Assembly: GCF_007833795.1 (NCBI RefSeq)
Contig: NZ_CP032702.1
Location: 124,001-188,000, forward strand
Direction: 5' to 3'
Length of the DNA: 64,000 bases
Source of the DNA: Candidatus Pantoea soli
Lineage (GTDB): Bacteria > Pseudomonadota > Gammaproteobacteria > Enterobacterales > Enterobacteriaceae
Shown here: in pieces, positions 20,561 through 29,625 of the stretch
Layout: each line of letters opens with the position of its first letter
Position numbering within the stretch: the stretch's first letter is position 1
Translations under genes and position numbers: made by a program
The notes under the pieces: model-generated
Databases searched by the model: none
What the model saw: the letters and a program-made list of their open reading frames with translations, nothing else
What the model was told of the DNA's origin: nothing

Positions 20561-21627
20561 CGTTAATTCACGTGCTGGGATCGGATATCCCACATCACAA
20601 TCACACCGTACTGCGCTTCTTTAACGACGTGATGAGCGTCGACATGCCCACTGACGCGCCGCGCCGCTTTATGGTGGCCTCTGCGGCGCCGGAAAGCCTG
20701 AACGCTTACCCGCATCTGCAGATTGAGGTCTATCCCGGCAAGCGGGCGCTGGCCAGTGCGGTCATCGCACAGGCCGCCGACCGGACGCAGCGCTTCTTTT
20801 TTCACGGTCAGTTTAACCCGCGACTGTGGCTGGCGTTGCTCAGTGGCAAACTGCGCCGTCAGCAGGCGTTCTGGCACGTCTGGGGCGCGGATTTATATGA
20901 AGAGGGCGCAGGCCTGAAATACCGCCTGTTCTATCTGCTACGCCGTCTGGCGCAGGGGCGCGTGGCGCGGGTGTTCGCCACCCGTGGCGATCTGCACTTC
21001 TTCCAGCAGCGCCATCCGCGCGTCCCGGCTTCGCTGCTCTATTTTCCTGCTCGCATGCCGGAAGCAGCAGTGCCGGTGGCGCAGCAGGAGGAGGGGCTGA
21101 CGATTCTGCTGGGTAACTCGGGCGATCGCAGCAACCGTCATATTGAAGGGCTGCAGGCGATTCGCGACCAGTTTGGTGAACAGGTGAAGATCCTGATCCC
21201 GCTGGGCTATCCGGCCAGCAACTATGACTATATTGATGAGATTGATACTGCCGCGCAGCGGCTGTTTCCGGGTGGTCAGGTGACGCTGCTGCGCGACAAC
21301 ATCGATTTTAACGCCTATCTGGCGTTGCTCAGTCGCTGTCAGCTCGGCTATTTTATGTTCGAACGTCAGCAGGGCATCGGCACGCTGTGTTTGCTGATTC
21401 AGGCGAACGTGCCCTTTGTGCTGAACCGCAAAAATCCATTCTGGCGCGATGTAAGCGAGCAGGGCCTGCCGGTGCTGTTCAGCAGCGATCCGCTCGATCG
21501 GGCGCGCATTGACGCAGCCAGACGCCAGCTGGTGGCGTGCGATAAATCAGCGATTGCCTTTTTTGCCCCGGGCTATCTGGACGGATGGCGACAGGCGCTG
21601 ACGCTGAGTGAAAGGGAGATGACATGA
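20557..21627 (+). CDS. wecF: TDP-Fuc4NAc:lipid II Fuc4NAc transferase WecF
   Basis: A 356-residue glycosyltransferase (E. coli 359). It opens [21 protein letters not shown] and carries [49 protein letters not shown] and [20 protein letters not shown], all conserved in WecF. It adds the third sugar, Fuc4NAc, to lipid II on the cytoplasmic side of the inner membrane, making lipid III. The ATG at 20557 overlaps the wzxE stop as ATGA, which is why I prefer it to the in-frame GTG at 20521. Confidence 0.95.
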   Translation: MTLIHVLGSDIPHHNHTVLRFFNDVMSVDMPTDAPRRFMVASAAPESLNAYPHLQIEVYPGKRALASAVIAQAADRTQRFFFHGQFNPRLWLALLSGKLRRQQAFWHVWGADLYEEGAGLKYRLFYLLRRLAQGRVARVFATRGDLHFFQQRHPRVPASLLYFPARMPEAAVPVAQQEEGLTILLGNSGDRSNRHIEGLQAIRDQFGEQVKILIPLGYPASNYDYIDEIDTAAQRLFPGGQVTLLRDNIDFNAYLALLSRCQLGYFMFERQQGIGTLCLLIQANVPFVLNRKNPFWRDVSEQGLPVLFSSDPLDRARIDAARRQLVACDKSAIAFFAPGYLDGWRQALTLSEREMT

Positions 21628-23009
21628 ACCTGCTGCAGTTTAGTGGTCTGCTGGTGGTGTATCTGTTCTCGCTGGGCTTCATTCTGACGCTGACCTGGCG
21701 GGAGTTCCGGCGCGTACGCTTTAATTTCCATCTGTTTTTTACCCTGCTGTTTCTGCTGACCTTCTATTTTGGTTTTCCGCTGACCAGCGTGCTGGTGTTT
21801 CGCTTTAATGTAAACGTGGTGCCGCCGGCGTTTCTTTTGCAGGCGCTGCTGGCGGCAACCAGCTTCTATGCGATCTATTACGTCAGCTATAAAGTGCGGC
21901 TGCGACCGGTGCAGGCCGCGCCGCGTAAACCCTGGCTGGAGATGAACCGGGTAGAAACGCATCTCACCTGTCTGCTGCTGGCCCTGGTGGCGGCGGGCAC
22001 CGTGACGGTGTTCTTCATGCATAATGGCCTGCTGCTGTTCCGGCTCTCTGCCTACAATCAGATTTTCTCCAGCGATGTCTCCGGCGTGGCGCTCAAGCGC
22101 TTCTTCTACTTTTTTATCCCGGCAATGCTGATTCGCTACTTTCTGAATCCGACCCGGCGACAGTGGCTGCTGTTTCTGCTGGTAACGGTGGCGTTTGGTT
22201 TACTGACTTATGCGCTGGTGGGCGGGACGCGCGCCAATATCATCATCGCGTTTGCGCTGTTCCTGTTTATTGGTATTACCCGCGGCTGGATTACGCTGTG
22301 GATGCTGATTGGTGCAGGCGTGATGGCGATTACCGGCATGTTCTGGCTGGCGCTGCGCCGCTACAATCTGGACGTGGCGGGCGACGAGGCTTTCTATACC
22401 TTCCTCTATCTGACGCGTGATACCTTTTCGCCGTGGGAGAATCTGGCGCTGTTGCTGCAGAATTACGACAAAATTGATTTCCAGGGGCTGGCCCCCCTCT
22501 GGCGTGACTTTTATGTCTTTATCCCCGGCTGGTTGTGGCCGGATCGTCCTGCCATGGTGCTCAACAGCGCCAACTATTTTACCTGGGAAGTGCTGAACAA
22601 CCACTCCGGACTGGCGATTTCCCCTACGCTGCTGGGCTCGCTGCTGATAATGGGCGGCGTGGGGTTTATCCCGCTCGGGGCCATCGCCGTGGGCCTGCTG
22701 ATGAAGGGCTTCGATTACCTGTACCAGCAGGGGTGTGACGCCAGTAATCGCTACAGCGGCGCCATTCTGCAGAGTTTCTGTTTCGGGGCGGTGTTTAATA
22801 TGATCGTGCTGGCACGCGAAGGGCTGGATGCCTTCGGGTCACGCGTGGTGTTCTTTTGCCTGATTTTTGCTGCCTGTCTGTGGGTAGCCAGGCTGCTTTA
22901 CTGGCTGCTGGCGCGGGCGGGTCTGATCCGTCCGCGGCGCGAGCCGGTTTTATCTCGCCCCACTTATTCTGCGGGCACAACGGGAATGTCAGATCATGGA
23001 AACCGATAA
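21624..23009 (+). CDS. wzyE: Probable ECA polymerase WzyE
   Basis: A 461-residue membrane protein with about eleven predicted helices (E. coli 450). It begins [20 protein letters not shown] and contains [39 protein letters not shown] and a large periplasmic loop with [20 protein letters not shown]. It polymerises flipped trisaccharide repeats in the periplasm with WzzE. It overlaps wecF (ATGA) at the start and wecG by 14 bases at the end. Confidence 0.94.
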   Translation: MNLLQFSGLLVVYLFSLGFILTLTWREFRRVRFNFHLFFTLLFLLTFYFGFPLTSVLVFRFNVNVVPPAFLLQALLAATSFYAIYYVSYKVRLRPVQAAPRKPWLEMNRVETHLTCLLLALVAAGTVTVFFMHNGLLLFRLSAYNQIFSSDVSGVALKRFFYFFIPAMLIRYFLNPTRRQWLLFLLVTVAFGLLTYALVGGTRANIIIAFALFLFIGITRGWITLWMLIGAGVMAITGMFWLALRRYNLDVAGDEAFYTFLYLTRDTFSPWENLALLLQNYDKIDFQGLAPLWRDFYVFIPGWLWPDRPAMVLNSANYFTWEVLNNHSGLAISPTLLGSLLIMGGVGFIPLGAIAVGLLMKGFDYLYQQGCDASNRYSGAILQSFCFGAVFNMIVLAREGLDAFGSRVVFFCLIFAACLWVARLLYWLLARAGLIRPRREPVLSRPTYSAGTTGMSDHGNR

Positions 23010-23730
23010 GCCGCGCTATCGCCTGCGCGGCGTCGATCTTCACGCGTTCAGTGATATGGACAGCTTCGTCCACTTTCTTATGCCGCACGGCGTGCCGCGC
23101 AGCGGCACACTGGTCGCCATCAACGCTGAGAAAATGCTGACGCTGGAAGCGGATGCGCAGTTACGGGCGCTGATTGCGGAAGCGGAATTCAAATACCCCG
23201 ATGGCATCAGCATCGTACGATCGCTGCGGAAAAAATATCCGCAGCTTCATGTGAACCGGATAGCCGGTGCGGACCTGTGGGAAGCGCTGATGGCGCGCGC
23301 GGGCGAGCGTGGCACGCCCGTGTTTCTGATTGGCGGACGCCAGCAGGTGCTGCAGGAGACCTGCGCAAAGCTGCGTCGTCAGTGGAACGTCAACATTGTT
23401 GGCAGTCAGGATGGCTATTTTGCGCCTGCAGAGCGCGAAGCGCTGTTTGCGCGTATTGCCGCCAGCGGGGCGCAGATTGTTACCGTCGCGCAGGGCTCGC
23501 CGCGGCAGGAGTTGCTGATGCGCGACTGTCGTCAGCACTGGCCTCATGCGCTTTATATGGGCGTTGGCGGCACATATGATGTGTTTACCGGCCACGTGCC
23601 TCGTGCACCGCGACTGTGGCAGAATCTGGGGCTGGAATGGCTTTATCGCCTGCTGCGCCAGCCTTCACGCCTGCGCCGTCAGTTAAAATTGCTGAAATAC
23701 CTGCGTTATCACTGGCGTGGCGATCTGTGA
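22996..23730 (+). CDS. wecG: UDP-ManNAcA:lipid I ManNAcA transferase WecG
   Basis: A 244-residue WecG/TagA/CpsF family glycosyltransferase (E. coli 246). Conserved blocks are [60 protein letters not shown] and [20 protein letters not shown]. It adds ManNAcA to undecaprenyl-PP-GlcNAc, forming lipid II. It is the last gene of the operon. E. coli has yifK directly after it; here 159 bases of non-coding DNA lead straight into the tRNA operon. No obvious terminator follows. Confidence 0.96.
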   Translation: METDKPRYRLRGVDLHAFSDMDSFVHFLMPHGVPRSGTLVAINAEKMLTLEADAQLRALIAEAEFKYPDGISIVRSLRKKYPQLHVNRIAGADLWEALMARAGERGTPVFLIGGRQQVLQETCAKLRRQWNVNIVGSQDGYFAPAEREALFARIAASGAQIVTVAQGSPRQELLMRDCRQHWPHALYMGVGGTYDVFTGHVPRAPRLWQNLGLEWLYRLLRQPSRLRRQLKLLKYLRYHWRGDL

Positions 23731-23839
23731 GGCGTGCTGATTATTGCAGCAATTCCGGCGGGTTAAGCGCGTAAACTGCGTTATTTATCGACGGAATGCA
23801 CAAAGCGTAAGCAAACGGGATTTTTTTCTAAAAAAGCAC

Positions 23840-23868
23840 TGGACAGTCCGAAGTCAAATCCGTAGTAT
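23840..23868 (+). promoter_or_regulatory. Promoter of the tRNA operon
   Basis: TGGACA (23840-23845), 17-bp spacer, TAGTAT (23863-23868), then a G+C-rich discriminator (GCCCATCCGC). An A/T-rich tract lies just upstream (23818-23836), like an UP element. The discriminator is typical of stringently controlled stable-RNA promoters. Transcription should start about 15 bases before tRNA-Arg. Confidence 0.75.
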
Positions 23869-23889
23869 GCCCATCCGCAACGGCGCTAC

Positions 23890-23966
<77 letters not shown>

Positions 23967-24052
23967 TTTTGTTTGGGCGCAAGAGCTTCGGTGGTTGGTT
24001 TTAACCGCGTTATGCAGTGAATAGTAAGCGAAAGCTTACGCACCAGAATTAT

Positions 24053-24129
24053 GGTGGCTATAGCTCAGTTGGTAGAGCCCTGGATTGTGATTCCAGTTGT
24101 CGTGGGTTCGAGTCCCATTAGCCACCCCA
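24053..24129 (+). tRNA. hisR: tRNA-His (anticodon GTG)
   Basis: A 77-nt tRNA counting the extra 5' G (G-1, 24053) that pairs with the discriminator C at 24126, the identity feature of tRNA-His. The anticodon stem-loop is CTGGA-TTGTGAT-TCCAG with GTG at 24087-24089. CCA is encoded. It reads CAC and CAT. Confidence 0.98.
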
Positions 24130-24145
24130 GATTTTGCTGGGACAT

Positions 24146-24232
24146 GCGAAGGTGGCGGAATTGGTAGACGCGCTAGCTTCAGGTGTTAGTGTTCTTACGG
24201 ACGTGAGGGTTCAAGTCCCTCTCTTCGCACCA
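24146..24232 (+). tRNA. leuT: tRNA-Leu (anticodon CAG)
   Basis: An 87-nt class II tRNA with a long variable arm. The acceptor arm GCGAAGG pairs with TCTTCGC including one G-T pair. The anticodon loop TTCAGGT has CAG at 24180-24182. CCA is encoded at 24230-24232. It reads CTG, the commonest Leu codon in the genes here. Confidence 0.98.
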
Positions 24233-24274
24233 GGCAAAACGATACAGCAGTAAAGCAGTAAAGCAGTAAAAAAT

Positions 24275-24351
24275 CGGCGAGTAGCGCAGCTTGGTAGCGC
24301 AACTGGTTTGGGACCAGTGGGTCGGAGGTTCGAATCCTCTCTCGCCGACCA
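24275..24351 (+). tRNA. proM: tRNA-Pro (anticodon TGG)
   Basis: A 77-nt tRNA. Acceptor CGGCGAG pairs with CTCGCCG, the anticodon stem-loop is ACTGG-TTTGGGA-CCAGT with TGG at 24309-24311, and CCA is at 24349-24351. It is the last tRNA of the operon and reads CCN codons, CCA best. A decayed copy of its 3' end lies about 163 bp downstream. Confidence 0.98.
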
Positions 24352-24360
24352 TTTTCGAAA

Positions 24361-24388
24361 AACCTGTCTGAAAAGACAGGTTTTTTTT
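24361..24388 (+). terminator. Terminator of the tRNA operon
   Basis: AACCTGTCT (24361-24369) and AGACAGGTT (24374-24382) form a perfect 9-bp stem with a GAAA loop and a run of eight T (24381-24388). This is a strong intrinsic terminator directly after tRNA-Pro. Confidence 0.95.
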
Positions 24389-24488
24389 CGTCTGTGGTAA
24401 AGAGAATGCGCGCTGCCGCAGGCGGTGTGCGCCGGGCGAAGCGAGACAGTATGGCATCAGCCATAGCCTGAAGGGCGCTGCTCACAGA

Positions 24489-24560
24489 GAGGCGTTATCC
24501 TCTTCCGCCGGCCCTCTTTGAAAATTCTGTCCTGAAAGGCGGGTTTTTTTGTCTGTAGCA
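24489..24560 (+). repeat. Decayed second copy of the tRNA-Pro 3' end and its terminator
   Basis: This stretch resembles 24325-24395. Without gaps, 24498-24524 matches the T-arm, acceptor and flank at 24335-24361 in 21 of 27 positions (TATCCTCTTCCGCCGGCC against AATCCTCTCTCGCCGACC). The similarity continues through the terminator: CTGAAAGGCGGGTTTTTTT then GTCTGTAGCAAAC here, compared with CTGAAAAGACAGGTTTTTTTT then CGTCTGTGGTAAAG there. The 5' part of the tRNA is absent. It looks like an att-site scar or the remnant of a tandem duplication. Confidence 0.6.
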
Positions 24561-24780
24561 AACGAAAACGGCTGAAGCAGGGAAGGCGAGAATCACCGCT
24601 GTTCCACCTCTGATCGTCTGTGCTGCGTATGCCGCACGTATCCCCTTACCGTCCTGACGACCGGATTAACTGCCCGGCTGATGACTGTCGGGTGTGCGCG
24701 AACAGAAGGGCCCTGCCTGCATGTCAGCCGGAAACCTGCGAACGTCATGTAGCCTGTCCGGTGTCAAAATCTTATCCGGT
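24561..24780. other. Non-coding stretch before the glmZ control region
   Basis: I see no convincing gene, repeat or RNA here. A 63-codon open frame starting at 24620 has no family resemblance and no good ribosome site. In E. coli aslB and aslA lie in the interval between the tRNAs and hemY; no trace of them is visible. Confidence 0.5.
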
Positions 24781-24798
24781 TGTCGTCGTAATGAGACA
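24781..24798 (+). promoter_or_regulatory. GlrR binding site 1 of glmZ
   Basis: TGTC (24781-24784), exactly ten bases, then GACA (24795-24798). This is an exact match to the TGTC-N10-GACA box bound by the response regulator GlrR upstream of glmY/glmZ in enterobacteria. Confidence 0.8.
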
Positions 24799-24800
24799 TA

Positions 24801-24813
24801 TAAGCTATTGATT
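24801..24813 (-). promoter_or_regulatory. Candidate IHF site between the GlrR boxes
   Basis: TAAGCTATTGATT matches YAA-N4-TTGATW, the reverse complement of the IHF consensus WATCAA-N4-TTR, with no mismatch. It lies between the two GlrR boxes. Confidence 0.5.
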
Positions 24814-24843
24814 TAGAGAGTAATGACAATTTCCGACACTGCC

Positions 24844-24861
24844 TGTCGCCTGGAGGTGACA
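24844..24861 (+). promoter_or_regulatory. GlrR binding site 2 of glmZ
   Basis: TGTC (24844-24847), ten bases, then GACA (24858-24861), again exact. It is 63 bp from site 1, about six helical turns, so both lie on the same DNA face. Confidence 0.8.
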
Positions 24862-24924
24862 GCTTTCAGCCGGCCTGTTGCTGTTTTACTACACCTTTCA
24901 TTACCGTGAAAATAATCTTTGTTT

Positions 24925-24937
24925 TATCTAATTGATT
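24925..24937 (-). promoter_or_regulatory. Candidate IHF site near the glmZ promoter
   Basis: TATCTAATTGATT fits the reverse IHF consensus with one mismatch and lies in a very A/T-rich tract between the GlrR boxes and the sigma-54 promoter, the usual place for a DNA-bending site. Confidence 0.4.
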
Positions 24938-24967
24938 TATAATTATTTATTTGTTTTTTCTTCCGGC

Positions 24968-24983
24968 TGGCACGCCTTGTGCA
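24968..24983 (+). promoter_or_regulatory. Sigma-54 promoter of glmZ
   Basis: TGGCACGCCTTGTGCA matches TGGCACG-N4-TTGCW with one mismatch; the invariant GG (24969-24970) and GC (24981-24982) are 12 bp apart. It ends 11 bp before the RNA start. An overlapping sigma-70 -10 (AATACT, 24983-24988) is possible, as reported for related species. Confidence 0.75.
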
Positions 24984-24994
24984 ATACTTAGCGC

Positions 24995-25192
24995 GTAGAT
25001 GCTCATTCCACCTCTTATGTTCGCTGCGGCGACATAAACCTGGGAATGATGCAGAGCCCCTTACGGTATCCGTTGTCCGCCTGGCAGTAACGTGCACGCG
25101 CTACTGCAGTTAGAAGGACATTACGTTGAGTCGGATACCATCAGTTGTCTTACCGACCTGATCTTACACCTGCTGCTGGCAGGTGTTTTTTT
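24995..25192 (+). ncRNA. glmZ: Small RNA GlmZ
   Basis: A 198-nt RNA gene. Its 5' end GTAGATGCTCATTCCA and the following CTCTTATGTTCGC are the same as in E. coli GlmZ. GGAATGATGCAGAGCC, the conserved CGTTGAGT of the glmS-pairing region and the terminator hairpin are also recognisable, and the location upstream of hemY on the opposite strand is the E. coli location. GlmZ pairs with the glmS leader with help from Hfq and activates glucosamine-6-phosphate synthase; RapZ and RNase E inactivate it by cleavage, and GlmY acts as decoy. The start is inferred by alignment with E. coli and by distance from the sigma-54 promoter. The two GlrR boxes upstream place it under GlrK/GlrR, an envelope-responsive two-component system. 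Confidence 0.93.
25166..25192 (+). terminator. Intrinsic terminator of glmZ
   Basis: ACACCTGC (25166-25173) and GCAGGTGT (25179-25186) form an 8-bp perfect stem with a 5-nt loop and seven T from 25186. Confidence 0.93.
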
Positions 25193-25226
25193 ATCTGTTG
25201 TCTGGCGCACGGCGCGGTTTGCAGGC

Positions 25227-25251
25227 AAAAAAAAGCCGGGACAAGCCCGGC
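25227..25251 (-). terminator. Intrinsic terminator of hemCDXY
   Basis: On the minus strand GCCGGG (25251-25246) pairs with CCCGGC (25240-25235), followed by a run of eight T (25234-25227). It lies 26 bp after the hemY stop and faces the glmZ terminator. Confidence 0.92.
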
Positions 25252-25276
25252 GTGCACAAATACAACAAGCATACAA

Positions 25277-26473
25277 TTATGGATTGCCGTTACTCTTCAG
25301 CGTCAGTAACAGGCCTTCACGCCGCATTTTCGCGGCATCTTCCGGACGGTGCAGGCGGTCATAAACATCTGCCAGCCAGGCGTAATCGAATCCATCCGGG
25401 CGCTGCGCCAGTGCCTGCTGGAAAGCCTCTGCCGCCTGCTGCCATTCACCGTGTCGCATCAGCAGCTGACCCAGCGTGCTGTGCAGCAGCGGGGTGGCAC
25501 CATGCTGTTTGATCTGCTGGCGCAGGGCTTTTTCCAGCGACTGGGGATCGCCACTTTTGATCCGCGGCATCAGCAATACCAGGCGGTCGTCGTACTGGCG
25601 CTTCAGGCCTTCCAGCACAATGCTCTGCGCGGTATCAGGATCGTCACACTCGATTAAGTGTTCTGCCATCGCCACCTGCAGCGTGGTCTCCTGCCGCGTT
25701 TTACGGCTCTGACTTTGCCACCATTTTTTCAGCCCTTCGCTGCCCTGATCCGCCATGGCCTGATTCATCAGACCCAGCCAGGCCTGCTGCTGCAACGCGT
25801 TGCGCTGAGTTTCGTCATTAACCCGGGTTTTTTGCATCGCCGGCAGAATGTCCAGCAGTGCGCCCCAGGCGCCGGTGCGGATATAGGCCTGTTCCGCCAG
25901 CCGCAGCACTTCAGGATGACGCGGCGCCACTTCCAGCAGGCGATCCACGCCGTGACGGGCTGCATGATCTTCATTGCGCGCCAGCTGTAAACGCACGCGG
26001 GTAATCTCAACCGGGATCGTGTCGTTTTCTGACAGCTCCGACGCGCGCTCAAGGTGCTGATTGGCACGGATTTCATCACCGCGCTGCTGTGCTGCTTCAG
26101 CCGCCAGCAGGTAGTTGGCCACCGGCTGATCGGCATGGTCGGCATTTTTCGACAGCAGTTTTTCAGCCTGCTGATAATCCCCTTCGGCCAGCTTCATCAG
26201 GGCGTGTTGCGTGTGACGCTGCGCGCTGCGACGCTTACGTCCGGTAAACCAGCCGCGGGTACGTACGCCGGTGCGGAACAGGCGACGCAGAATCCACTCC
26301 ACCAGCAGAATAACCAGCAGGCTGAGAATCAGAATGATCGCCAGACCGGTCACGCTGGTTTCGATATTCCAGTTGTCGGTCTGAATCAGTACGTAGCCCT
26401 GATGGCCGGCAATCATCGGCCCCAGCACAATGCCGGCGATCAGCAGCAGGAAAAGCACCAATACTTTCAGCAT
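25277..26473 (-). CDS. hemY: Haem biosynthesis operon protein HemY (TPR protein)
   Basis: A 398-residue inner-membrane protein. Two membrane helices (about residues 3-21 and 40-60) are followed by a cytoplasmic helical-repeat region with TPR character, e.g. LAEGDYQQAEKLL, NYLLAAEAAQQRGD and LGQLLMRHGEWQQAAEAFQQAL. E. coli HemY has the same length. Its exact function is uncertain; it is thought to scaffold late haem-pathway enzymes and is unrelated to the Bacillus protoporphyrinogen oxidase of the same name. Two bases separate it from hemX, with the ribosome site GGGAGG over the hemX stop. Confidence 0.94.
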   Translation of the reverse strand: MLKVLVLFLLLIAGIVLGPMIAGHQGYVLIQTDNWNIETSVTGLAIILILSLLVILLVEWILRRLFRTGVRTRGWFTGRKRRSAQRHTQHALMKLAEGDYQQAEKLLSKNADHADQPVANYLLAAEAAQQRGDEIRANQHLERASELSENDTIPVEITRVRLQLARNEDHAARHGVDRLLEVAPRHPEVLRLAEQAYIRTGAWGALLDILPAMQKTRVNDETQRNALQQQAWLGLMNQAMADQGSEGLKKWWQSQSRKTRQETTLQVAMAEHLIECDDPDTAQSIVLEGLKRQYDDRLVLLMPRIKSGDPQSLEKALRQQIKQHGATPLLHSTLGQLLMRHGEWQQAAEAFQQALAQRPDGFDYAWLADVYDRLHRPEDAAKMRREGLLLTLKSNGNP

Positions 26474-26475
26474 GC

Positions 26476-27606
26476 TTAGCCTCCCTGTTGATCGGCCGCA
26501 GCAGCAGGCTGCGCCAGCAGATTACGCACGCGCGTTTGCATCAGTTTTTCCAGCAGCGCCTGGCTTTCCAGGGTTTCCGGCACGTCCATTGAGATACTTT
26601 GCTGGCTCAGTTCATCCAGCTGGGCGAGAAAGGCTTTAGTGGCGGCATCGTTGGTATCGTACCAGGCGCGAACCCAGCTTGAGACCGCATCCAGCGACTG
26701 TTTGTAGATCTCGTCCTGATGGCGCGGTACCGCCTGGGCAGCAATCAGCAGGCGCGAACGGATATTTTCCCGCAGGTAGACATCCTGATTCGGTGCCAGC
26801 AGCGGCTGAGCCGTGTTATCGCGGCGACGGATGGTAATAAAGTCATCCATAAAGTTATGCCAGCTCTTCACCAGGTTCTGCCGCCATTCGTGCAGGGAGC
26901 TGGACAGCTCGCCACCGTCGGCATCCATCGGCGAATCATCGCTGTCATTATCTGCCAGACGCAAATTGTCCACGCCGTTCGACAGCTGGTTCAGCTTGAG
27001 GATAATGCCGTCATAATCCACCTGGCTGACCGCCGACAGGGAACTGATATCCTGTGTCAGTGCGCGGCGCACATTCATGATACTGGGATCGTTCATCTCC
27101 GCCAGGCTGGTATCCGCGCTTTTCAGCAGCGCTGCCGCGGTGGTGACATCCTGATCGCTCCACAGTTTGCGGCCCGCCAGTTTGACGAGGTAATCCGCCT
27201 GCGCCAGCAGCCAGGTGTGCGTATCATTACCGGAAATAGTGGCAACCTTCTCACGCAGGCTTTCCAGCTCTTTGGCGCTGTTATCCTGGCGGGAGCGCGC
27301 TTCCTGTAACGCCGTATTGGCGTTGGCCAGTTGCTGTGTCAGCTGCTGTTTGTCGCTGCCCAGTTGCTGCTGCAGGGCGCTCAGCTGTTCGCTAAGGTTT
27401 TGATTAGTCTGAGCCTGTAAGTCGGCCTGGTGTTTCCCGTTCAGGTAAAGTCCCGCACCCATCGCCAGCGCAATGACAATTGCCACCGCGCTCAGCACTT
27501 TGCCATCGCGCTTGTTGTCACGCGGCGGCGGGGTTTCTGGCGTCGGGGAAGTGTCCGCTGGGGTGGTCTCTTCAACCATGGCGGAGGCGGCTTTTTGTTC
27601 CGTCAT
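26476..27606 (-). CDS. hemX: HemX, membrane protein of the hem operon
   Basis: A 376-residue protein with a short, Pro- and charge-rich cytoplasmic N terminus, one membrane helix at about residues 38-57 ([20 protein letters not shown]), a coiled coil from about 65 to 140, and a conserved C-terminal periplasmic domain with [20 protein letters not shown] and [21 protein letters not shown]. coli HemX is similar. It was once called a uroporphyrin-III methyltransferase, but the sequence has no methyltransferase motif and the role is unclear. Third gene of hemCDXY. Confidence 0.93.
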   Translation of the reverse strand: MTEQKAASAMVEETTPADTSPTPETPPPRDNKRDGKVLSAVAIVIALAMGAGLYLNGKHQADLQAQTNQNLSEQLSALQQQLGSDKQQLTQQLANANTALQEARSRQDNSAKELESLREKVATISGNDTHTWLLAQADYLVKLAGRKLWSDQDVTTAAALLKSADTSLAEMNDPSIMNVRRALTQDISSLSAVSQVDYDGIILKLNQLSNGVDNLRLADNDSDDSPMDADGGELSSSLHEWRQNLVKSWHNFMDDFITIRRRDNTAQPLLAPNQDVYLRENIRSRLLIAAQAVPRHQDEIYKQSLDAVSSWVRAWYDTNDAATKAFLAQLDELSQQSISMDVPETLESQALLEKLMQTRVRNLLAQPAAAADQQGG

Positions 27607-27629
27607 TATGGCTCATCCCATTGTTAAGT

Positions 27630-28370
27630 TCAGCGTAACGCGCGCAGCAGCGCATCGTTATCGGCACCATCGGCTACCACAATCTCCTGCCAGCCGAGTT
27701 CAGCGGCCTGGGTAGCCAAACGTTCACTGACGACCACTAATCGACAGTGCAGTAGCCATTCCCGACGATCAATCGGCGGAAACAGCGCAAACAGTTGTTG
27801 TAACATTTCGCCGCTGGTTACCACCAGGGTAGTAATGCCACGATCGCGCCAGCGACGGCCCTCAATAGCGCCATCATAATGCTTCTCACAGCGCTGATAG
27901 CATTCACAGTATTGCACCTGTGCGCCGCGTGCGATCAGCGTTTCCGCCAGCAATTCGCGTCCGGGGCTGCCGCGCAGAATCAGCGCGCGCTTGTCGCTGA
28001 CCTGCTGCAGTCGGTTCAGGCGGACCAGTTCTTCACTGGTTTCCCGCGCATGAGGATAGTCTACTTTCAGATTCGTGACGGTATGCAGCGCCAGTGCGGT
28101 GCTGCGCCCAATCGCATAATAGTCGAGAAACGCCGGCCATGCGCTGGCGCTGTGCTGCATCGCAGGCTGGGCGAAATGCACCACCTGCTGCGAGAGTAAA
28201 AAGACCAAATCTCCGGGCTGCAGAGCAGCTAACTGCTGCGGCAGCTGGGGTAAATCGCGACCCGGGGTAAATTCAATCAGCGGCAGCGTCCACGCCAGCT
28301 TGCCCTGCGTGCGCAGGCGTGCAGCCAGTTCGCTGGCGGCGGGTTCCGGTCGGGTCACGAGAATGGTCAT
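27630..28370 (-). CDS. hemD: Uroporphyrinogen-III synthase
   Basis: A 246-residue HemD. The fold is poorly conserved by nature, but the opening [45 protein letters not shown] and [14 protein letters not shown] are typical. It cyclises hydroxymethylbilane and inverts ring D to yield uroporphyrinogen III, the branch point to haem, sirohaem and cobalamin. The start overlaps the hemC stop (ATGA), so synthesis is likely coupled to HemC. Confidence 0.94.
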   Translation of the reverse strand: MTILVTRPEPAASELAARLRTQGKLAWTLPLIEFTPGRDLPQLPQQLAALQPGDLVFLLSQQVVHFAQPAMQHSASAWPAFLDYYAIGRSTALALHTVTNLKVDYPHARETSEELVRLNRLQQVSDKRALILRGSPGRELLAETLIARGAQVQYCECYQRCEKHYDGAIEGRRWRDRGITTLVVTSGEMLQQLFALFPPIDRREWLLHCRLVVVSERLATQAAELGWQEIVVADGADNDALLRALR

Positions 28371-29308
28371 GCTGGCGGCTGCCCCTGATAGACGTCACGC
28401 AGGATCTCGCGCGCGCCGCCGTCCAGCAGCTCTTCAGCGAGCGAAATCCCCATTTCTGTCGCGCGATCGCGCGGGCCGCGACGTTCGCCGGTCACCATCT
28501 GGCTGCCATCGGGGGCACCCACCAGACCGCGTAACCACAGCTGGTCATCTTCCAGCACGGCAAAGCTGCCGATGGGCACCTGGCAACCGCCTTCCAGGCG
28601 GGTATTCATCGCGCGCTCCGCCCGTACGCAGACGGCGGTATCATCGTGATTCAGCGCCTGCAGCAGCGTGATCAGGGCATCGTCATCAAGGCGGCATTCA
28701 ATGCCGACTGCGCCCTGGCCCACAGCAGGCAGCGAGAGTTCCGCAGGCAGCGCCTGGCGAATGCGATCCTCCAGCCCCAGACGTTTCAGTCCGGCAGCGG
28801 CCAGAATAATGGCATCATACTCGCCGGCATCCAGCTTGCCGAGGCGCGTGCCCACGTTGCCGCGCAGGGAGCGGATCACCAGGTCAGGGCGGCGGGCGCT
28901 GAGCTGGCACTGACGGCGCAGGCTGGATGTTCCCACCACTGCGCCCTGCGGCAGTTCATCAACAGAGTGATAGTGATTTGAGACGAAGGCATCGCGCGGA
29001 TCTTCGCGCTCACAGATGGTCACCAGCCCCAGACCTTCCGGGAAATCAACCGGGACATCTTTCATCGAATGCACCGCCATATCGGCGCGGTTTTCCAGCA
29101 TCGCCAGCTCAAGCTCTTTGACAAACAATCCCTTACCGCCCACTTTCGCCAGTGGCGTATCCAGGATCACATCCCCTTTGGTCACCATCGGCACCAGCTC
29201 AACCTGCAGGCCGGGGTGAGCCGCCATCAGGCGCTGTTGGACATATTGTGCCTGCCATAAAGCAAGAGGACTTTGTCTGGTAGCAATTCTGAAAATTTTG
29301 TTTAACAT
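28367..29308 (-). CDS. hemC: Porphobilinogen deaminase (hydroxymethylbilane synthase)
   Basis: A 313-residue enzyme matching E. coli HemC in length. It opens [20 protein letters not shown] and contains [58 protein letters not shown] and the cofactor-attachment cysteine in [13 protein letters not shown] near residue 243. It joins four porphobilinogens on a dipyrromethane cofactor. I start at 29308 by alignment with E. coli; an ATG four codons upstream (29320) cannot be excluded because neither has a strong ribosome site. It is divergent from cyaA across 317 bp and leads hemCDXY. Confidence 0.96.
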   Translation of the reverse strand: MLNKIFRIATRQSPLALWQAQYVQQRLMAAHPGLQVELVPMVTKGDVILDTPLAKVGGKGLFVKELELAMLENRADMAVHSMKDVPVDFPEGLGLVTICEREDPRDAFVSNHYHSVDELPQGAVVGTSSLRRQCQLSARRPDLVIRSLRGNVGTRLGKLDAGEYDAIILAAAGLKRLGLEDRIRQALPAELSLPAVGQGAVGIECRLDDDALITLLQALNHDDTAVCVRAERAMNTRLEGGCQVPIGSFAVLEDDQLWLRGLVGAPDGSQMVTGERRGPRDRATEMGISLAEELLDGGAREILRDVYQGQPPA

Positions 29309-29498
29309 GCTGTTAACCATTTTGATCGTTCATCGATTATCCTATCATCGATAGGGGAATGCTGTCAGTTTCAACGGATTGAAAAGGCCGCCATCCCGGA
29401 CCCGCGCCCGCGTGAACGGTCGCGACAATCCGGGATAGAAGTCATAAAAAGCAGGACGACGTGCGGAACGTGCTAAACTGTCAGGTAGCGCAACTTTC

Positions 29499-29527
29499 TT
29501 TACGGTCAATCTTCCAGGTGTTAGATT
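29499..29527 (+). promoter_or_regulatory. cyaA promoter
   Basis: TTTACG (29499-29504), 17-bp spacer, TAGATT (29522-29527). It corresponds to the main cyaA promoter of E. coli by position and sequence, and its -10 is covered by the CRP site. Confidence 0.7.
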
Positions 29528-29537
29528 GATCACGTTT
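29516..29537 (+). promoter_or_regulatory. CRP site overlapping the cyaA -10
   Basis: AGGTGTTAGATTGATCACG resembles the E. coli cyaA CRP site almost base for base. The half sites are TGTTA and TCACG six bases apart. Lying on the -10 hexamer, CRP-cAMP would repress, giving negative feedback on cAMP synthesis. Confidence 0.75.
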
Positions 29538-29625
29538 CCAGCAATAATTTGCCCGACATCTTTATTATTAAGCGGCAGATTGTGGAAACAGGGTGCTTAA
29601 CACTGGGACAATCAGGCGAAACGTC

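Noticed and set aside
24620..24811. 63-codon frame in the tRNA-glmZ gap
   Set aside because: No ribosome site, no family match, and it overlaps the first GlrR box.
25092..25364. 90-codon plus-strand frame across glmZ and the hemY terminator
   Set aside because: It runs through an sRNA gene, two intrinsic terminators and the 3' end of hemY; not a plausible protein gene.
29341..29355. Palindrome CCTATCATCGATAGG between hemC and cyaA
   Set aside because: A neat short inverted repeat, but I cannot link it to any regulator or to a promoter position; left unannotated.
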